From contig CM073893.1 of NCBI GenBank assembly GCA_037176705.1, positions 19,158,074-19,222,073 on the forward strand: a stretch of DNA of 64,000 nt. Reading direction: 5' to 3'. The stretch's first letter is position 1. Each line of letters begins with the position of its first letter. This DNA is from Molossus alvarezi. Taxonomy: Eukaryota > Chordata > Mammalia > Chiroptera > Molossidae. Positions 10,058-21,484 of the stretch are shown here, in pieces. The position numbers were made by a program, and so were the translations under genes. The notes beneath the pieces are model-generated. The model saw only the letters and a list, made by a program, of their open reading frames with translations, was not told where the DNA came from and ran no database searches.

Positions 10058-12471
10058 CTCTTTTATTTTTAAATTAATTAATTTATTTTTGTTACAGATG
10101 TCCCCCCCCCCCACTGATTTACATTTCCCCCGCTTTGTGCCCTGTCCCCAGCTTCGTTGTCCATGTCCATTGTTCATGCATACATGCATATAAGTACTGT
10201 GGTTTATCTCTCCGCCACCACCCCTTCTTCTAGGGATTGTCAGTCTGTACTCCACTTCCACGTCTCTGGAACTACCCCATTCCTCAGACTGTTATGTTCA
10301 TTATATTCCACAAATAAGTGAGATCATATGATACTTGTCTTTCTCTGTTTCGTTGTTCGCTTAGGATGATACTTTCCAGGACCCTCCATGTCATCTCAAA
10401 TGATAAGAGATGTTTCTTTCTTACACTGCATAGTACTCCATTGTGTATATGTACCACAGCTTTTTATCCATTCATCTACTGATGGATGTTGGGGCTGTTT
10501 CCAGATCTTATCTATTGTAAATAGTGCTGCTACAAACATGGAGGTATATATATTCTTTCTGATGGGTGTTTCAGGCTTCTTAGGGTATATTCCTAGAAGT
10601 GGGATCACTATGTCAAATGGCAGTTCAATTTTTAATTTTTTGAGGTAGCACCATAGTGTTTTCCATAGTGGCTGCACCAGTCTGCATTCCTACCAGCAGT
10701 GTACTAAAGTCCCCTTTTCTCCACACCCTCTCCAACACTTGTTTGATGATTTATTGATGGCAGCCATTCTGACAGGTGTGAGGTGATACCTCATTGTTGT
10801 TTTAATTTGCATCTCTCTGATGATTAGTGATGTTGAGCATTTCTTCATATGTCTCTTGGTCATTTGTATGTCCTGATTGGAGAGGTGTCTATTCAGCTCC
10901 TCTGCCCATTTTTTAATTGGATTCTTTATCTTCCTTTTGTTGAGTTGTATGAGCACTCTATATATATTGGAAATTAACCCCTTATCTGATGTATCATTGG
11001 CAATGATGCTCTCCTATAGAGTGGGTTTCCTTTCTATTTTGATGGTTGTTTCTTTTGCTGTGCAGAAGCTTTTGAGTTTGATGTAGTCCCATGTGTTCCT
11101 TTTCTCCTTTGTTTCTGTTGCCTTAGGTGATGTAACAGTGAAAATTCTGCTGCGTATGATGTCTGAAATTTTGTTGCCTACAATTTCTTCTAGGATTTTT
11201 TTTTTTTTTTTAATCCTCACCGGAGGACATTTTTCCATTTTTTGTTCAGGTAGAGTGGGAGGGAGAGAGAGGAACAGAGAGAGAGAGAGAGACATCGATG
11301 TGAAAGGGACACATCGAGTGGTTGCCACCCGTACGACCGACCAGGGCCGGGGACAAACTGCAACCGAGGTACGCGCCCTTAGCGGGAACCGAACCCGGGT
11401 CTCTCAGGACCGCAGGTCAACGCTCTAACCGCTGAATCAAACCGGCCAGGGCTCTTCTAGGATTTTTATGGATTCGCGGGTCACATTTAAGTCTTTTATC
11501 CATTTTGAGTTTATTTTTGTGTATGGTATAAGTTGATGGTCTAGTTTCATTTTTTTGCATGTAGCTGTCCAATTTTCCCAACACTATTTATTAAAGAGGC
11601 TGTGTTTACTCCATTGTATGCTCTTGCCACCTTTGTCAAATCTTAATTGAGCATAATGTCTTGGGTCCATTTCTGGGTCCTCTGTTCTTTTCCACTGGTC
11701 TATATGTCTGTTCATGTGCCAGTACCAGGCTATTTGTAGTATAACCTGATATCAGGTATTGTGATCCCACTTTATTTGTCCTCCTTTTTCAAGATTGCTA
11801 TGGGCATTTGAGGTCTAATTTGGTTCTATATGAACTTTTGAAGTATTTGTTCTAGTTCTGTGAAATATGTTGGTATTTTGATGGGGATTGCATTGAATCT
11901 ATAGATTTGCTTTGGGTAGTATGGACATTTTAATGATGTTAATTCTTCCAATCCATGAACAAGGTATGTGCTTCCACTTTTTTATATCTTCCTCTTTTTC
12001 TTTTTTCAATGTCCTGTAGTTTTCTGCAAATAGGTCCTTTACTTCTTTGGTTAAGTTTATTCCTGGGTATCATAATTTTTTTGCCACGATGGTAAATGGG
12101 ATTGTTTTTTTAGTTTCTCTTTCTGTGAGTTCATCATTGGTGTATAAGAATGCCGTCGATTTCTTGACATTAATTTTGTATCCTGCTACTTTGCCAAATT
12201 TATTTATGAAGTCTAGTAGATTTTTGATGGAGTCTTTTGGGTTTTCTATGTATGATATCATGTCATCTGCAAATGACAGTTTCACTTCCTCCTTTCCAAT
12301 TTGGATCCCTTTTATTTTTCCTTTATGTCTAATTTTTGTGGCTAAGACTTCCAGTACTATGTTAAATAAGAGTGGCAAAAGTGGGCATCCTTGTCTTGTT
12401 CCTGTTCTTACGGGAAATTCTTTTAGTTTCTGCTCATTGAGTATGATGTTGGCTGTAGGTCTTTCATATAT
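10058..12471 (-). pseudogene. L1-D: 5'-truncated L1, ORF2 remnant and 3'UTR
   Basis: Minus-strand translation gives [25 protein letters not shown] and [18 protein letters not shown] (12,070-12,378), then the ORF2 C-terminal region (10,690-10,956: [31 protein letters not shown]), and [20 protein letters not shown] (10,396-10,677). The element begins inside the reverse transcriptase domain, so it is 5'-truncated. The 3'UTR runs to about 10,075 and ends in an A-rich stretch. A SINE interrupts it at 11,201-11,452. Several frameshifts are present, for example loss of one residue before FADD. Confidence 0.92.
11201..11452 (-). mobile_element. VES-type SINE inserted in L1-D, perfect TSD
   Basis: TCTTCTAGGATTTTT flanks the element at 11,186-11,200 and 11,453-11,467 (15 of 15). 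Reading on the minus strand gives the head, the boxes, the CT-rich part and the poly(A) tail. It splits the L1-D ORF2 remnant and is therefore younger than L1-D. Confidence 0.95.
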
Positions 12472-12656
12472 GAGCCACAGTGTTTTTAAAGCTTGTAATA
12501 ACTGATTATTTAATTTGGCATACTGACCTCTTCTTCCTTAGATTGTCAAATTAAAAAATGACAACAGCTAACACAACAATAACAAAAAGGAAAAAAATCA
12601 AAAACAAGAAGAGGATGAAACAAAAAAGAGAAAATAACATAATTACAAAGAATAAA

Positions 12657-15600
12657 ATGTCAACAAATACATACATATCAATAATCACTTAAAATGTAAA
12701 TGGATTAAATGTTCCAATTTAGACATAAGGTAGCTGAATGGATTAAAAAAAAAAAAAGATCCATATATATGTTGTCTACAAGAGACCCATTTCAGATGGA
12801 AAAACATACCACATACTGACAGTAAAGAAATAGAAAAGGATATATCATACAAGTGTAAATGGAAAAAAAAAAAAAAAAAAAAGCTGGGGTAGCAATATTT
12901 ATATCAGACCAAATAGACTTTAAGTAGAGATAACAAAGGACACTATATAATGATAAAAGAATCCACCCAACAAGATGATATAACCTTTGTAAACATTTAT
13001 GTACACAACTTAGGTGCACCTAATATATAAAGCAAGTGTTGATGGAGATGGAGATAAAAAGAGAGATCAGCAGTAATACAGTCATAGTAGAGGATGGCAA
13101 CATTTGATTGACATTAATGGATAGATCGTTCAGACCTAAAATCAATAAGGAAACAGTGGCCTTAAATGACAACACTAGATCACATGTATTTAAGTGATAT
13201 ATTCAGGACATTTCAACCCAAAGCCACAGAATATACATTTTTTTCAAGTGCACATGGAACATTTTCTAGGACAGAACACATGTTAAAACACAAAAGAAGT
13301 CTCAGTAAATTTAAGAAGATTGAAATCATATCGAGCATCTTCTCTGATCACAATGGTTTAAAACTAGAAGTCAATTACAAGAAAAATCTGAAAACACACA
13401 AACACATTTAAGTTAATTAAAATGTTACTAAATAGTAAATGGGTCGACAATGACATCAAAGAAGAAACCAGAAGTTACCCTGAGACAAATAAAAGTGAAC
13501 ACACAACAACCCCAAACCTATGGGACACAGAGAAAGCAGTCCTAAGAGGGAAATTCATAGCATTACAAGCCTACCTCAAGAAGCAAGAAAAATCTCAAAT
13601 AAACAATCTAACTGTATACCTAAAGAGACTGAAAAAGGAAAAACAAAGCCTAAGGTGAGTAAAAGGAAGGAAATAAAAATTAGAGCAAGAATAAATGACA
13701 TAGAGACTAAAAATAAAATACAAAAGATCAATGAAACCAAGAGCTTATTCTTTGAAAATATAAATAAGATTGACAAACCTTTAACAGACTCAAAGAAAAA
13801 AATAATGGGAGGACCCAAATGAATAAAATGAGAAACAATGAGAATTAACAACTGACACCACAGAAATACAAAGGATTATAAGAAAATATTATGAACAGCT
13901 AGCTATATGCCAATAAATGGGACAACCTGGATAAAATGGATAAATTCTTACAAACATGCAATCTTTCAAAACTGAATCAGGAAGAATCAGAAAATCTGAG
14001 CATATTGATTACAATTAATGAGATCAAAGTAATAATAATAAAAAAAAAACTCAAAGCAAACAAAAAGTACTGGACTGGATGGTTTCACAGGTGAATTTTA
14101 CCAAACATCCAAAGAACTAGCATCTATCCTTCTCAAACTATTCCAAAAAATTCAAGAGAAAGAAAGATCCCCAAGCCTGTCTTATGAGGCCAGCATTATT
14201 TTAATTTCAAAACCAGATCATGACTCTATAAAGAAAAAAAATTATAGGCCAATAGCCCTGATGAACATAGATGCTAAAACACTCAACAAATTATTAGCAA
14301 AATTAATCCAGCAATACATTAAAAACATCATACACCTTGCATCCTGGGATGCAAGGTTGATACAATATCTGGAAATCAATAAATTGTAATATATCATATA
14401 AACAAAGTGAAGGATAAATATCACATGATCATATCAATAATGTTGAAAAAGCATTTGATAAAATACACCACCTGTTTATGATAAAACTCTCAGCAAAGCA
14501 GGACTAGAGGAAACATATCTCAACCTAATAAAGGCCATATATAACAAACCCATGGCATACATCATACTCAATGGGTAAACACTATAAGTGTTTCCTTTAA
14601 TATTAGAAACCAGACAGGGTTCTCTGCTTTCACCACTTTTATTCAACATAGTTCTGGAAGTCCTAGCAACAGCTTTCAGACAAGAGGAAGAAATAAAAGG
14701 CATCTAAGTTGAAAAGGAAGAAGTAAAACTGTGATTATTTGCAGATGACATGATACTGTATGTAGAGAACCCTAAGGACTATACCAAAACCTTCTAGGAC
14801 TGATAAATGAATTCAATAAAGTAACAGGATACAATTAATACTCATAAATTAGTTGCATTTTTATATACCAACAATGAAATGTTAGAAAGGGAAACCAAGA
14901 AAACAATCCCATTTACAATTGCTCCCCCAAAATAAAATACCTAAGAATAAATTTAATGAAGGAGATAAAAGACCTGTACTCAAAAAACTATAAGGCATTG
15001 AAGAAAGAAAGAAAGAAAAAAAGATACAAATAAATGAAAGTACCTACAGAGTTTGTGGATAGGAAGAATTAACACCATTAAAATGTTCATACTACCCAAA
15101 GCAACCTATAGATTCAACACAATCCCTGTCAAAATACCAATGGCATATTTCACAGAACTAGCTAATAATCCAAAAATTTATATGGAACCACAAAAAAACC
15201 TGGACAGTCTCAGCAATACTGAGAAAAAAGAATAACATTGGGGATATTATGCTACCCTATACTACACTATACTACAAGTCCATAGTAATCAAAATGGCAT
15301 GGTACTGGCATAAAAATAGACATATGAATCAATGGAACAGAATAGAGAGCCTAGAACTAAACCCATGTCTACATACTCAGTTAATATTTGACAAAGAAGG
15401 CAAGAACATACAATAAGGTAAAACAGTTTATTCAATAAAGGGTGCTGGAAAAATTGGACAGATACATAAAAAAAGTGAAAGGAGACCACCTCCTTGCACA
15501 TTATACAAGAATAAACTCAAAATGGATTGAAGACTTAAATGTATGACTTGAAACCATAAAAAATCCTAGAATAAAATATAAGCACTAAAAATCAAACATT

Positions 15601-16462
15601 TCTGGAAGCAATATTTTTTCTGATATATCTCCTTGGGCAAGGGAAACCAAAGAAAAAATAAACCAATGGAATTACATCAAGTTAAATTTTTTTACATAGC
15701 AAAGAAAACCATTTAAAAAACACCCAAAAATGAAGAGACAACTTACTAAAAGGGAAAACATATTCACCAATGGTACATCTGATAAGGGTACACTCCAAAA
15801 TTTATATCCAAAATTTATACTACTCAACATTAAAAATCCAATTAAATAATGGGTAGAGGTTCTGAATAGATACTTCTCTAAAGAGGACATACAGAAGGCC
15901 AATAGACCTATACAAAGATACTCAACATCACTAATAGTCAGAGAAATGCAAATTAAAACCACAATGAGATATCACTTCACACCTGTCAGAATGGCTATCA
16001 TCAATAAATCAATAAGCAACAAGTGTTGGTGAGGGTGTGGAGAAAAGGGAACCTTGGTGCACTGTTGGTGGGAATACAGACTGGTGTAGCCACCATGGAA
16101 AAGAGTATGGTGTTCTCAAAAGATTAAAAATGGACCTGCCTTACTACCCAGTGATTGCATTCTTAGAGATTTATCCAAAGAAACCCAAAACACTAATTCA
16201 GAAAAATAAACTCACCCCTTTGTGCATTGCTGCATTATTTACAATAGTCAAGCTATGGAAGCAATTCAAGTGCCCATCAATAAAGGAGTGGATGAGAAAG
16301 CTGTGGTACAAATATACCATGGAATATTACTCAGCCATGAAAAGGAATGAAATCTTACCATTTGGGACAGCACAGATGTATCTAGAGGGTATTATGCTTA
16401 GTGAAATATGCCAGTCAGAGAAAGACAAATATCATATGATTTCACTTATATGTAGAATATAA
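12657..16462 (+). pseudogene. L1-C ORF2 remnant (endonuclease-reverse transcriptase)
   Basis: The frame starts at ATG 12657 by position relative to the conserved segment encoding TYISIIT. Recognisable parts are the endonuclease C-terminal half (13,166-13,411: [21 protein letters not shown]), the reverse transcriptase fingers and palm (about 13,980-14,830, with FADD near 14,740), and the C-terminal region (16,037-16,462: [25 protein letters not shown]). Pure A expansions at about 12,747-12,759 and 12,862-12,881, together with many frameshifts and stops, destroy it. The final stop is at 16,460-16,462. Confidence 0.9.
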
Positions 16463-16764
16463 AGAACAAATGGACTAACAAACAAATTTGAAACAGACTC
16501 ATAGATACAGAGAAAGAACTGGTGGTTGCCAGAGGGGAGAGGGGTTGGGGCACTGGGTGAAAGAGTTTAAGGGACTAAGAAGCACAAATTGGTAGCTACA
16601 AAATAGTCACAGAGAGATAAGTAGAGCTTAGGAAATATAGTCAGTTATATTGTGATAACTATGTATGGTACCAGATGGGGTACTAGAAATATCAAGGGGA
16701 ACACTGTGTAAAGTACATGCTGTACACTCAAAACCAATACATATTAAAATAATATAAAAAGAAA

Positions 16765-17105
16765 AAGAGATCAGACTTATAGTTCCCAGAGTTGGAAGGG
16801 AAATTGGAAGAAGCTGGTCAAAAGGTAGAAATATCAGTTATAAGAAAAATAAGGACTAGAGATATAATGTACAACAGATAGGAAAGTTATTAAGAGAGTA
16901 AATCCTAGAAGTTCTCATCACAAGGAGAAAACTGTTTTCTTTTTTACTATCTTTTCTTTTAATTGTATCTATCTGAGAAGATAGATGTTAGCTGAATCTA
17001 CTGTGGTAATCGTTTCACAATATAGGTAAATCAAAACATCATGTTGTACACTTTAAAATTACACAGTGATGTATTTCAGTTATTTCTCAATAAAATGACG
17101 GGGGA
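16765..17105 (+). mobile_element. Older L1 3'UTR-like segment
   Basis: The sequence resembles the 3' end of ancient L1 copies (GTTGTACACTTTAAAATTA, ending in AATAAAATGA). It follows the L1-C 3'UTR and may be part of it or a separate older copy. Confidence 0.5.
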
Positions 17106-17159
17106 TAAAAAGTAGCCAGCATAACCCCTATCTCCTAGTTACAACTAGAGATTATATGG

Positions 17160-17205
17160 GCCCTGGCCGGTTTGGCTCAGCAGTTAGAGCGTCGGCCTGC
17201 GGTCA
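17160..17205 (+). mobile_element. Head-only tailless SINE insertion (about 45 bp)
   Basis: The first 45 nt of the SINE head (GCCCTGGCCGGTTTGGCTCA to CTGCGGTC) lie between AGAGATTATATGG (17147-17159) and AGAGATTACATGG (17206-17218), a 13-bp duplication with one difference. No B box, CT-rich body or A tail is present. The break falls where a tRNA would have its anticodon loop. Confidence 0.85.
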
Positions 17206-17218
17206 AGAGATTACATGG

Positions 17219-18300
17219 AATATAATGTAATTATGGAAACAATTCCATATGTGGTCTGAGAAATACAAATGGTCTGTGCATTCTGTTACATAATATATAA
17301 GGTTCATATTTTTAATTTTTGGCAAAGATGAATAATTTCCTCCATTGACAGAATTCTTGAAGATCTAGAGCAGGCAAAATAGCTTGCACTGCTCACTGAT
17401 TGCTGACAACATTGTTATTATGTGTTGGCCATGAATTATCTATCAATAGGCCTGGGGATCACAGGACTTTCTAACTCAGCTGGTGGTCTCCCTACATTGC
17501 TGCTAAGTGCCCAACTAGCACTAGGAAGGCAACCTTTCTGACTGTGTGGCAAAAGATGACAGAAGGAGAGCAGACCACAGACTCCCATCCCCATGAAATG
17601 CAGCAAGACAACATGCCTGTCTTTTCCAATCAGAGACTAACTTCCTTCTTTCTAAAACAGAAAAGGATTCATGTTAGGGGGGAATGTATTAAGGATATTT
17701 TTTATATTTTCTGGATCAATTTCTTTTTAAATTTGTATTAAATAATGGCGTTTCTCTTAGCAGCAAGTATTACAGCCTACAATTTAGATAAAATTTCTTT
17801 TGGTACACACTCTTAATTTGAGATCTATGAAATTGACATGAGTAGACGTAAAAAGATTATATATTTACATTTGAGGATTGTAACCACACACTTAAGACAG
17901 AAAACGTATTACTTTAAATAAAGCCTTAAAGAACCCTAAAGATTCTTCACCAATGTTATAGGCAACACATTACTTTTATTTCTAACCTCATCTACCCCAT
18001 CTTCTTTTCTCTCCCCAAAGTTCTAGTCAAACCATGGGGTATGGTAGTAGGCTATGATTTATCTCTAGAGCCTGTGTTTCTTTCTGGGGTTGACTCACCT
18101 TACAAGACTAAATTGTTTCAGATCTATGTTTTTATATAAGAAAGTCTCTTCGTTTTTATAGTCTTCCTGAAAATGCTGATCAAATTCAAGTGGGACCCTT
18201 TGCTGTCAGGCTTTCTTTACAAATGACCTTAGCTGTTAGAAGCTGATACATTCCACCTCAGAGAAACCATAGCACATGCCACAGTTCCAATAAAGTTGAA
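17219..18300. other. Low-copy DNA, nothing recognised
   Basis: AT-rich sequence. A 65-codon open frame at 17,544-17,741 has no recognisable domain and no splice context worth calling. No young repeat is seen. Confidence 0.5.
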
Positions 18301-18308
18301 GCCTGTCT

Positions 18309-18347
18309 ATGTATGTTTGTTTGTATGTATGTATATATGTATGTATG

Positions 18348-18380
<33 letters not shown>

Positions 18381-18415
18381 GTCTACCTATCTATCTCCAT
18401 CTATATAATTTATGT
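18309..18415. repeat. TGTA/TATG microsatellite with TCTA end
   Basis: Long runs of GTAT units, interrupted by ATAT, end in short CTAT units. The open frame across it (repeated Met-Tyr-Val-Cys) is a by-product of the repeat. Confidence 0.95.
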
Positions 18416-18429
18416 GTCCATTTTTACAT

Positions 18430-18605
18430 CCTCCACGCAAACATGTATTGATCATTCACCAAACCATGCTAAGCAGTGTGTTGGGCATGAAGATACACAG
18501 ATAAATAACACAAAAAGGAGAATTAATAGTGTAGTAGGGAAGATTGATGGGTAAACAGACTAATTACAATACAGCATAGGCATGTGTTTTTAACTGCATT
18601 TTTAC
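18430..18605 (-). repeat. L2-like fragment
   Basis: The sequence resembles the reverse of the L2 3' end (CATGCTAAGCAGTGTGTTGGG, GATACACAGATAAATAAC). It is old and diverged. Confidence 0.5.
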
Positions 18606-18609
18606 CCTT

Positions 18610-18919
18610 TGTCAGAGACTGGGGGTTTCAAGGGGAATTTCGGCGGTGAGATACCCAAGGAAAAGAGCAGGCAGAGCCGACATCAGGATCAACAAGCGGC
18701 AGCAGCTTTGTTCAATACAGCTGGCAGCTCCTACAGACTCGTGTGGCGGGACACTGTATGGGGCAGTGCACGAGACAGTGCGTGGCACATATGTCTTGAG
18801 ATTTTTCTGTATTATGCTTATATAAAGATAATGTGGTCTGTGCCTGCGCAACCAGTTCCGGGGTCATGTCCTGAACCACTGCCTCTAGCAACAATAGGCC
18901 AGGTTCCCAGGCCCCAACA
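18610..18919 (+). mobile_element. Candidate solo LTR (endogenous retrovirus-like), unassigned
   Basis: The segment starts TGTCAGAG and can be ended at CCCCAACA. It carries a TATATAAA box near 18,819 and is much richer in CpG than its surroundings. Flanks CCCTT and CCCCT would be an imperfect 5-bp duplication. No gag, pol or env sequence is seen. The family is not recognised and the right boundary is uncertain. Confidence 0.35.
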
Positions 18920-18959
18920 CCCCTGTATTTCTAGTACTAAGAATGGTGCAGCACAGAAT

Positions 18960-19420
18960 AGGCACTCAAATCCCTATCAACCAGATTGGATAATACATCA
19001 CAGAGACCAGTGTAACTGGAGCAAAGCGAGTGAGACAGAGAGCTTGGATGAGGGCAGAGAGCATTCAGGGTGGGCTAGGTGTGCAGAGTAAGGACAGGGA
19101 GACACCCTGAGGACGATGGCTTTTACTCTGAGAAAGATGGGAAGCCATAGGAGAATTTGGGCGGAGGAGTGTCATGATCGGACTTAAATTTGAAAGGGAA
19201 TTCTCTGGTTGCTGTGGGAGAAGAGATGGCAAGCAGAGCAGTGAGAACAGTCAGGAGGCTTACTGTAATAATTCAGAGACGAGATGATGAAACTTGAACC
19301 AGACGGAGGTGGAGGCAGTGAGCAGTGGTCAAATCCGGAGGTCAAAGGTATAGCTGATGGGACTTGCTGATGTGGGCTGTGAAAGGAAGAGAGAAAAGAA
19401 CTGGGGATGACCAAACTCTT
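18960..19420 (-). repeat. L2-like fragment
   Basis: The sequence matches the reverse of L2 ORF and 3' sequence, seen in GGGAAGCCATAGGAGAATTT, GTGTCATGATCGGACTTAAA and CAGGAGGCTTACTGTAATAA. Heavily diverged. Confidence 0.65.
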
Positions 19421-19429
19421 TGGCCTGAG

Positions 19430-19530
19430 ATGTCCCTGACCCCCAACATCTATCAGCCAGTTCTTTACTTTTTTGAGGTTTCTGCTTAAATGTCCCTTTT
19501 TTAGAGAGGCCTTCCCTGACCATGTGTAGC
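19430..19530 (+). repeat. L2 3'-region fragment
   Basis: GAGAGGCCTTCCCTGACCAT and the upstream TTCTGCTTAAATGTCCC are typical of the L2 3' region in sense orientation. Confidence 0.6.
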
Positions 19531-19544
19531 AATCATTATGGCTA

Positions 19545-19910
19545 CTCACATATGCTTGGTTCTCTTTACTCTCAGGAAGATGGCAGGGTGGTTCTTCCAC
19601 ATCCTCTTTAATTCAGGAGTGACCGCGTGACTCGTTTTGGCCAATGAAACATGAGCAGATAGGACTTGTGCCATTTTCAGGTGAACCCTTAACAGCTGGT
19701 GCATGCTTCTCATTTTCTGTAGCCTCTGCCAGAGCAATTAGAAGTATTTACTTAGATCTATCTTCAGAATGAGGGATGTGGAGCTAAGACCCAGCTGACC
19801 TACAGTGATCATGCAGTATGAGCTAGAAACAAATCTTTGTTATAAACCACTGAAATTGGGGGATTCTTTGTTATTTCAAAATAACCTAGCCTATTCTGAC
19901 TGATACATCA
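19545..19910 (+). repeat. Ancient interspersed repeat, family not named
   Basis: Phrases such as TTGGCCAATGAAACATGAGC, AGCTGGTGCATGCTTCTC and ATAACCTAGCCTATTCTGAC occur in a common old mammalian repeat that I recognise but cannot name with certainty. It interrupts an L2 copy. Confidence 0.5.
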
Positions 19911-20035
19911 CCCTAAATATAATAGCACTCTCAACCCCTTCCCCATTCTGCCTGATACATAGGCAGATACCTTCTAACATAGGATATATTAATTTTCTTT
20001 CTTTGTTTTTGATTCTTTCCCTCCTTTTTTAAAAA

Positions 20036-20100
20036 AAAATTCTTTCCTGAGGATATTTCTCCATTGATTTTTAGATAGAGTGGAAGGGAGGGAGGAATGG

Positions 20101-20148
<48 letters not shown>

Positions 20149-20308
20149 CGATGTGAGAGAGACACATCCATTGGTTGCTTTCTGCGTAGCCCCAACCAGG
20201 GCCAGGGATTGAACTGCAACTGAGGTATGTTCCCTTTGCTGTAATCAAACCCATGACTCTTTGGTCCATGGGCCAGTACTCTAACTGCTAAGCCAAACTG
20301 GCTAGGGC
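20036..20308 (-). mobile_element. VES-type SINE, diverged, with long GA tract
   Basis: The minus-strand head (GCCCTAGCCAGTTTGGCTTA) and a (GA)n run at 20,104-20,147 identify the SINE. The tail region CCTGAGGATATTTCTCCATT is diverged. TSDs are not clear. Confidence 0.9.
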
Positions 20309-20319
20309 CAACTCTTCCC

Positions 20320-20440
20320 CTCTTATTTGAGTGAATTCTTCGTGAGGGCAGAGACTTAGTCCAATGTGTTCACTGCTGTGTCCAGCGCTTAGGACAGTGT
20401 CTGGTTCATAGCAGGTGTTAAGGAAGCATGTGTTCAGTGG
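20320..20440 (+). repeat. L2 3'-end fragment
   Basis: GTGAGGGCAGAGACTTAGTC, CAGCGCTTAGGACAGTGTC and CATAGCAGGTGTTAAGGAAG match the L2 3' end in sense orientation. Confidence 0.7.
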
Positions 20441-20459
20441 ATGAGGAAATGCCTGGGGT

Positions 20460-21000
20460 ATCAGGGAGCACTTTAGGAACAGAGAGCATTGAAGCTGTAT
20501 AGGTGTATGCTGAGGAGATGAAATAACCTATGAAAAGCCATGGCATGTCCAGGGGTCTCGTAGAAGTTCACCATCATTAGAATGTAGGGTAAATAAAGAC
20601 AGTGTGGAAGGAATTAGAGTTTGGGGAGATGGAATGATGATAGATGAGACTAGAGAGATTGGTTGTATCCAGTTTATGAAGGACCTTCTATGCCCTGTTA
20701 ATACACTTGGAGTTTCTTTTTTGAGCAGCGAAAGCCAATGAAGTTTTTAAAGCAGTAAGTGACAAGATCAGTTTGATTCTGCCTGAACAAACTACTTTCA
20801 GGGAAATATCTCTGCTCAACTAATATTCTCATTTTCTTTGCCCACTGCAGCTATGTCGCCCTCCATCAAATCATTTATTCATTTTTCCCCTTGAATCAAT
20901 GTTTACTGCTTGCGATAAACAGTGTACTTTGTAAGGCGCATGGGGAATAAACAAGCAAAAGACACTCCTTGCCTTAAATAAGCTTCTCTAATCTGGGGTT
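20460..21000 (-). repeat. L2-like fragments
   Basis: GAGCAGCGAAAGCCAATGAA and TAAGTGACAAGATCAGTTTG (20,724-20,776), followed by CTTGCGATAAACAGTGTACT (20,907-20,926), resemble antisense L2. Probably two pieces. Confidence 0.55.
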
Positions 21001-21194
21001 CAAACGAACACGAACGGTAACCATGCAAGCCACGTGAGAAAATCCCGCACTGGGTTCTCCAGCTTCTGTGAACTTTTCTTTCTATTGGCACATTCACTCC
21101 TGTTCCACACGAAATTCTCTAAGGTTCATTTCATCATTTAACATCATTTTCTTCTAAAAGACACTATCGTTATCATTGATATCATCATCATATC

Positions 21195-21415
21195 ATCCTC
21201 ACAAAACAGCAGAAGTTAACATTTACAGTTTACAAATCACCTTGACATACATTATCTCATTTTATCCTTACAGGAACCCTATGAAGTGTTATTATCTCTG
21301 CCTTACAGGTGAGAACAAAACAAAACAAAATGAAACACCAGGTTCTGAGAAGTTGTAAGTTGTCCAGAGGCACACCCGGAGCAAGGCCTGGAACCCAGGT
21401 CAAACTGAATGGAGA
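21195..21415 (-). repeat. MIR-like SINE fragment
   Basis: The order of tracts (CATTATCTCATTTTATCCTT, CCCTATGAAGTGTTATTATC, GTGAGAAC, then a spliced-in (AAAAC)n run, and CCTGGAACCCAGGTCAAACT) matches antisense MIR. Confidence 0.6.
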
Positions 21416-21484
21416 GAAGTAAGAAATGGTTCATGCCCTGCCTGCAGGTTTTCTAACCTGCAGTTTCTCATTTTATTTGTTTCT

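Larger units (their letters stand above)
9122..12471 (-). mobile_element. Composite reverse-strand insertion: L1-D plus apparent 3' transduction
   Basis: The block is bounded by GAGCCAGAGACTTTTTAAA (9103-9121) and GAGCCACAGTGTTTTTAAA (12472-12490), a 19-bp duplication with 16 matches. Read on the minus strand it is: a 5'-truncated L1 (12,471-10,075), its A-rich end, a short SINE head with poly(A) (10,057-9,958), about 130 bp of other DNA, a full SINE with its own TSD, about 100 bp of other DNA, and a second L1 3' end with an A-rich terminus (9,440-9,122). A single TSD around the whole suggests one L1 transcript that read through its own poly(A) signal into the flank. Confidence 0.55.
8847..17105 (+). 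mobile_element. L1-C: old LINE-1 split by later insertions
   Basis: A 5'UTR-like part (8,869-9,062) resembles the isolated L1 5'UTR at 33,311-33,510. It is followed by a linker (9,066-9,121, resuming at 12,472-12,656), then ORF2 (12,657-16,462) and a 3'UTR (16,463-about 16,760, possibly to 17,105). A 3.35-kb reverse-oriented block (9,122-12,471) sits inside the linker. No ORF1-like sequence is visible between the 5'UTR and ORF2. The divergence and the number of lesions make this an older family than L1-A and L1-L. Confidence 0.75.
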
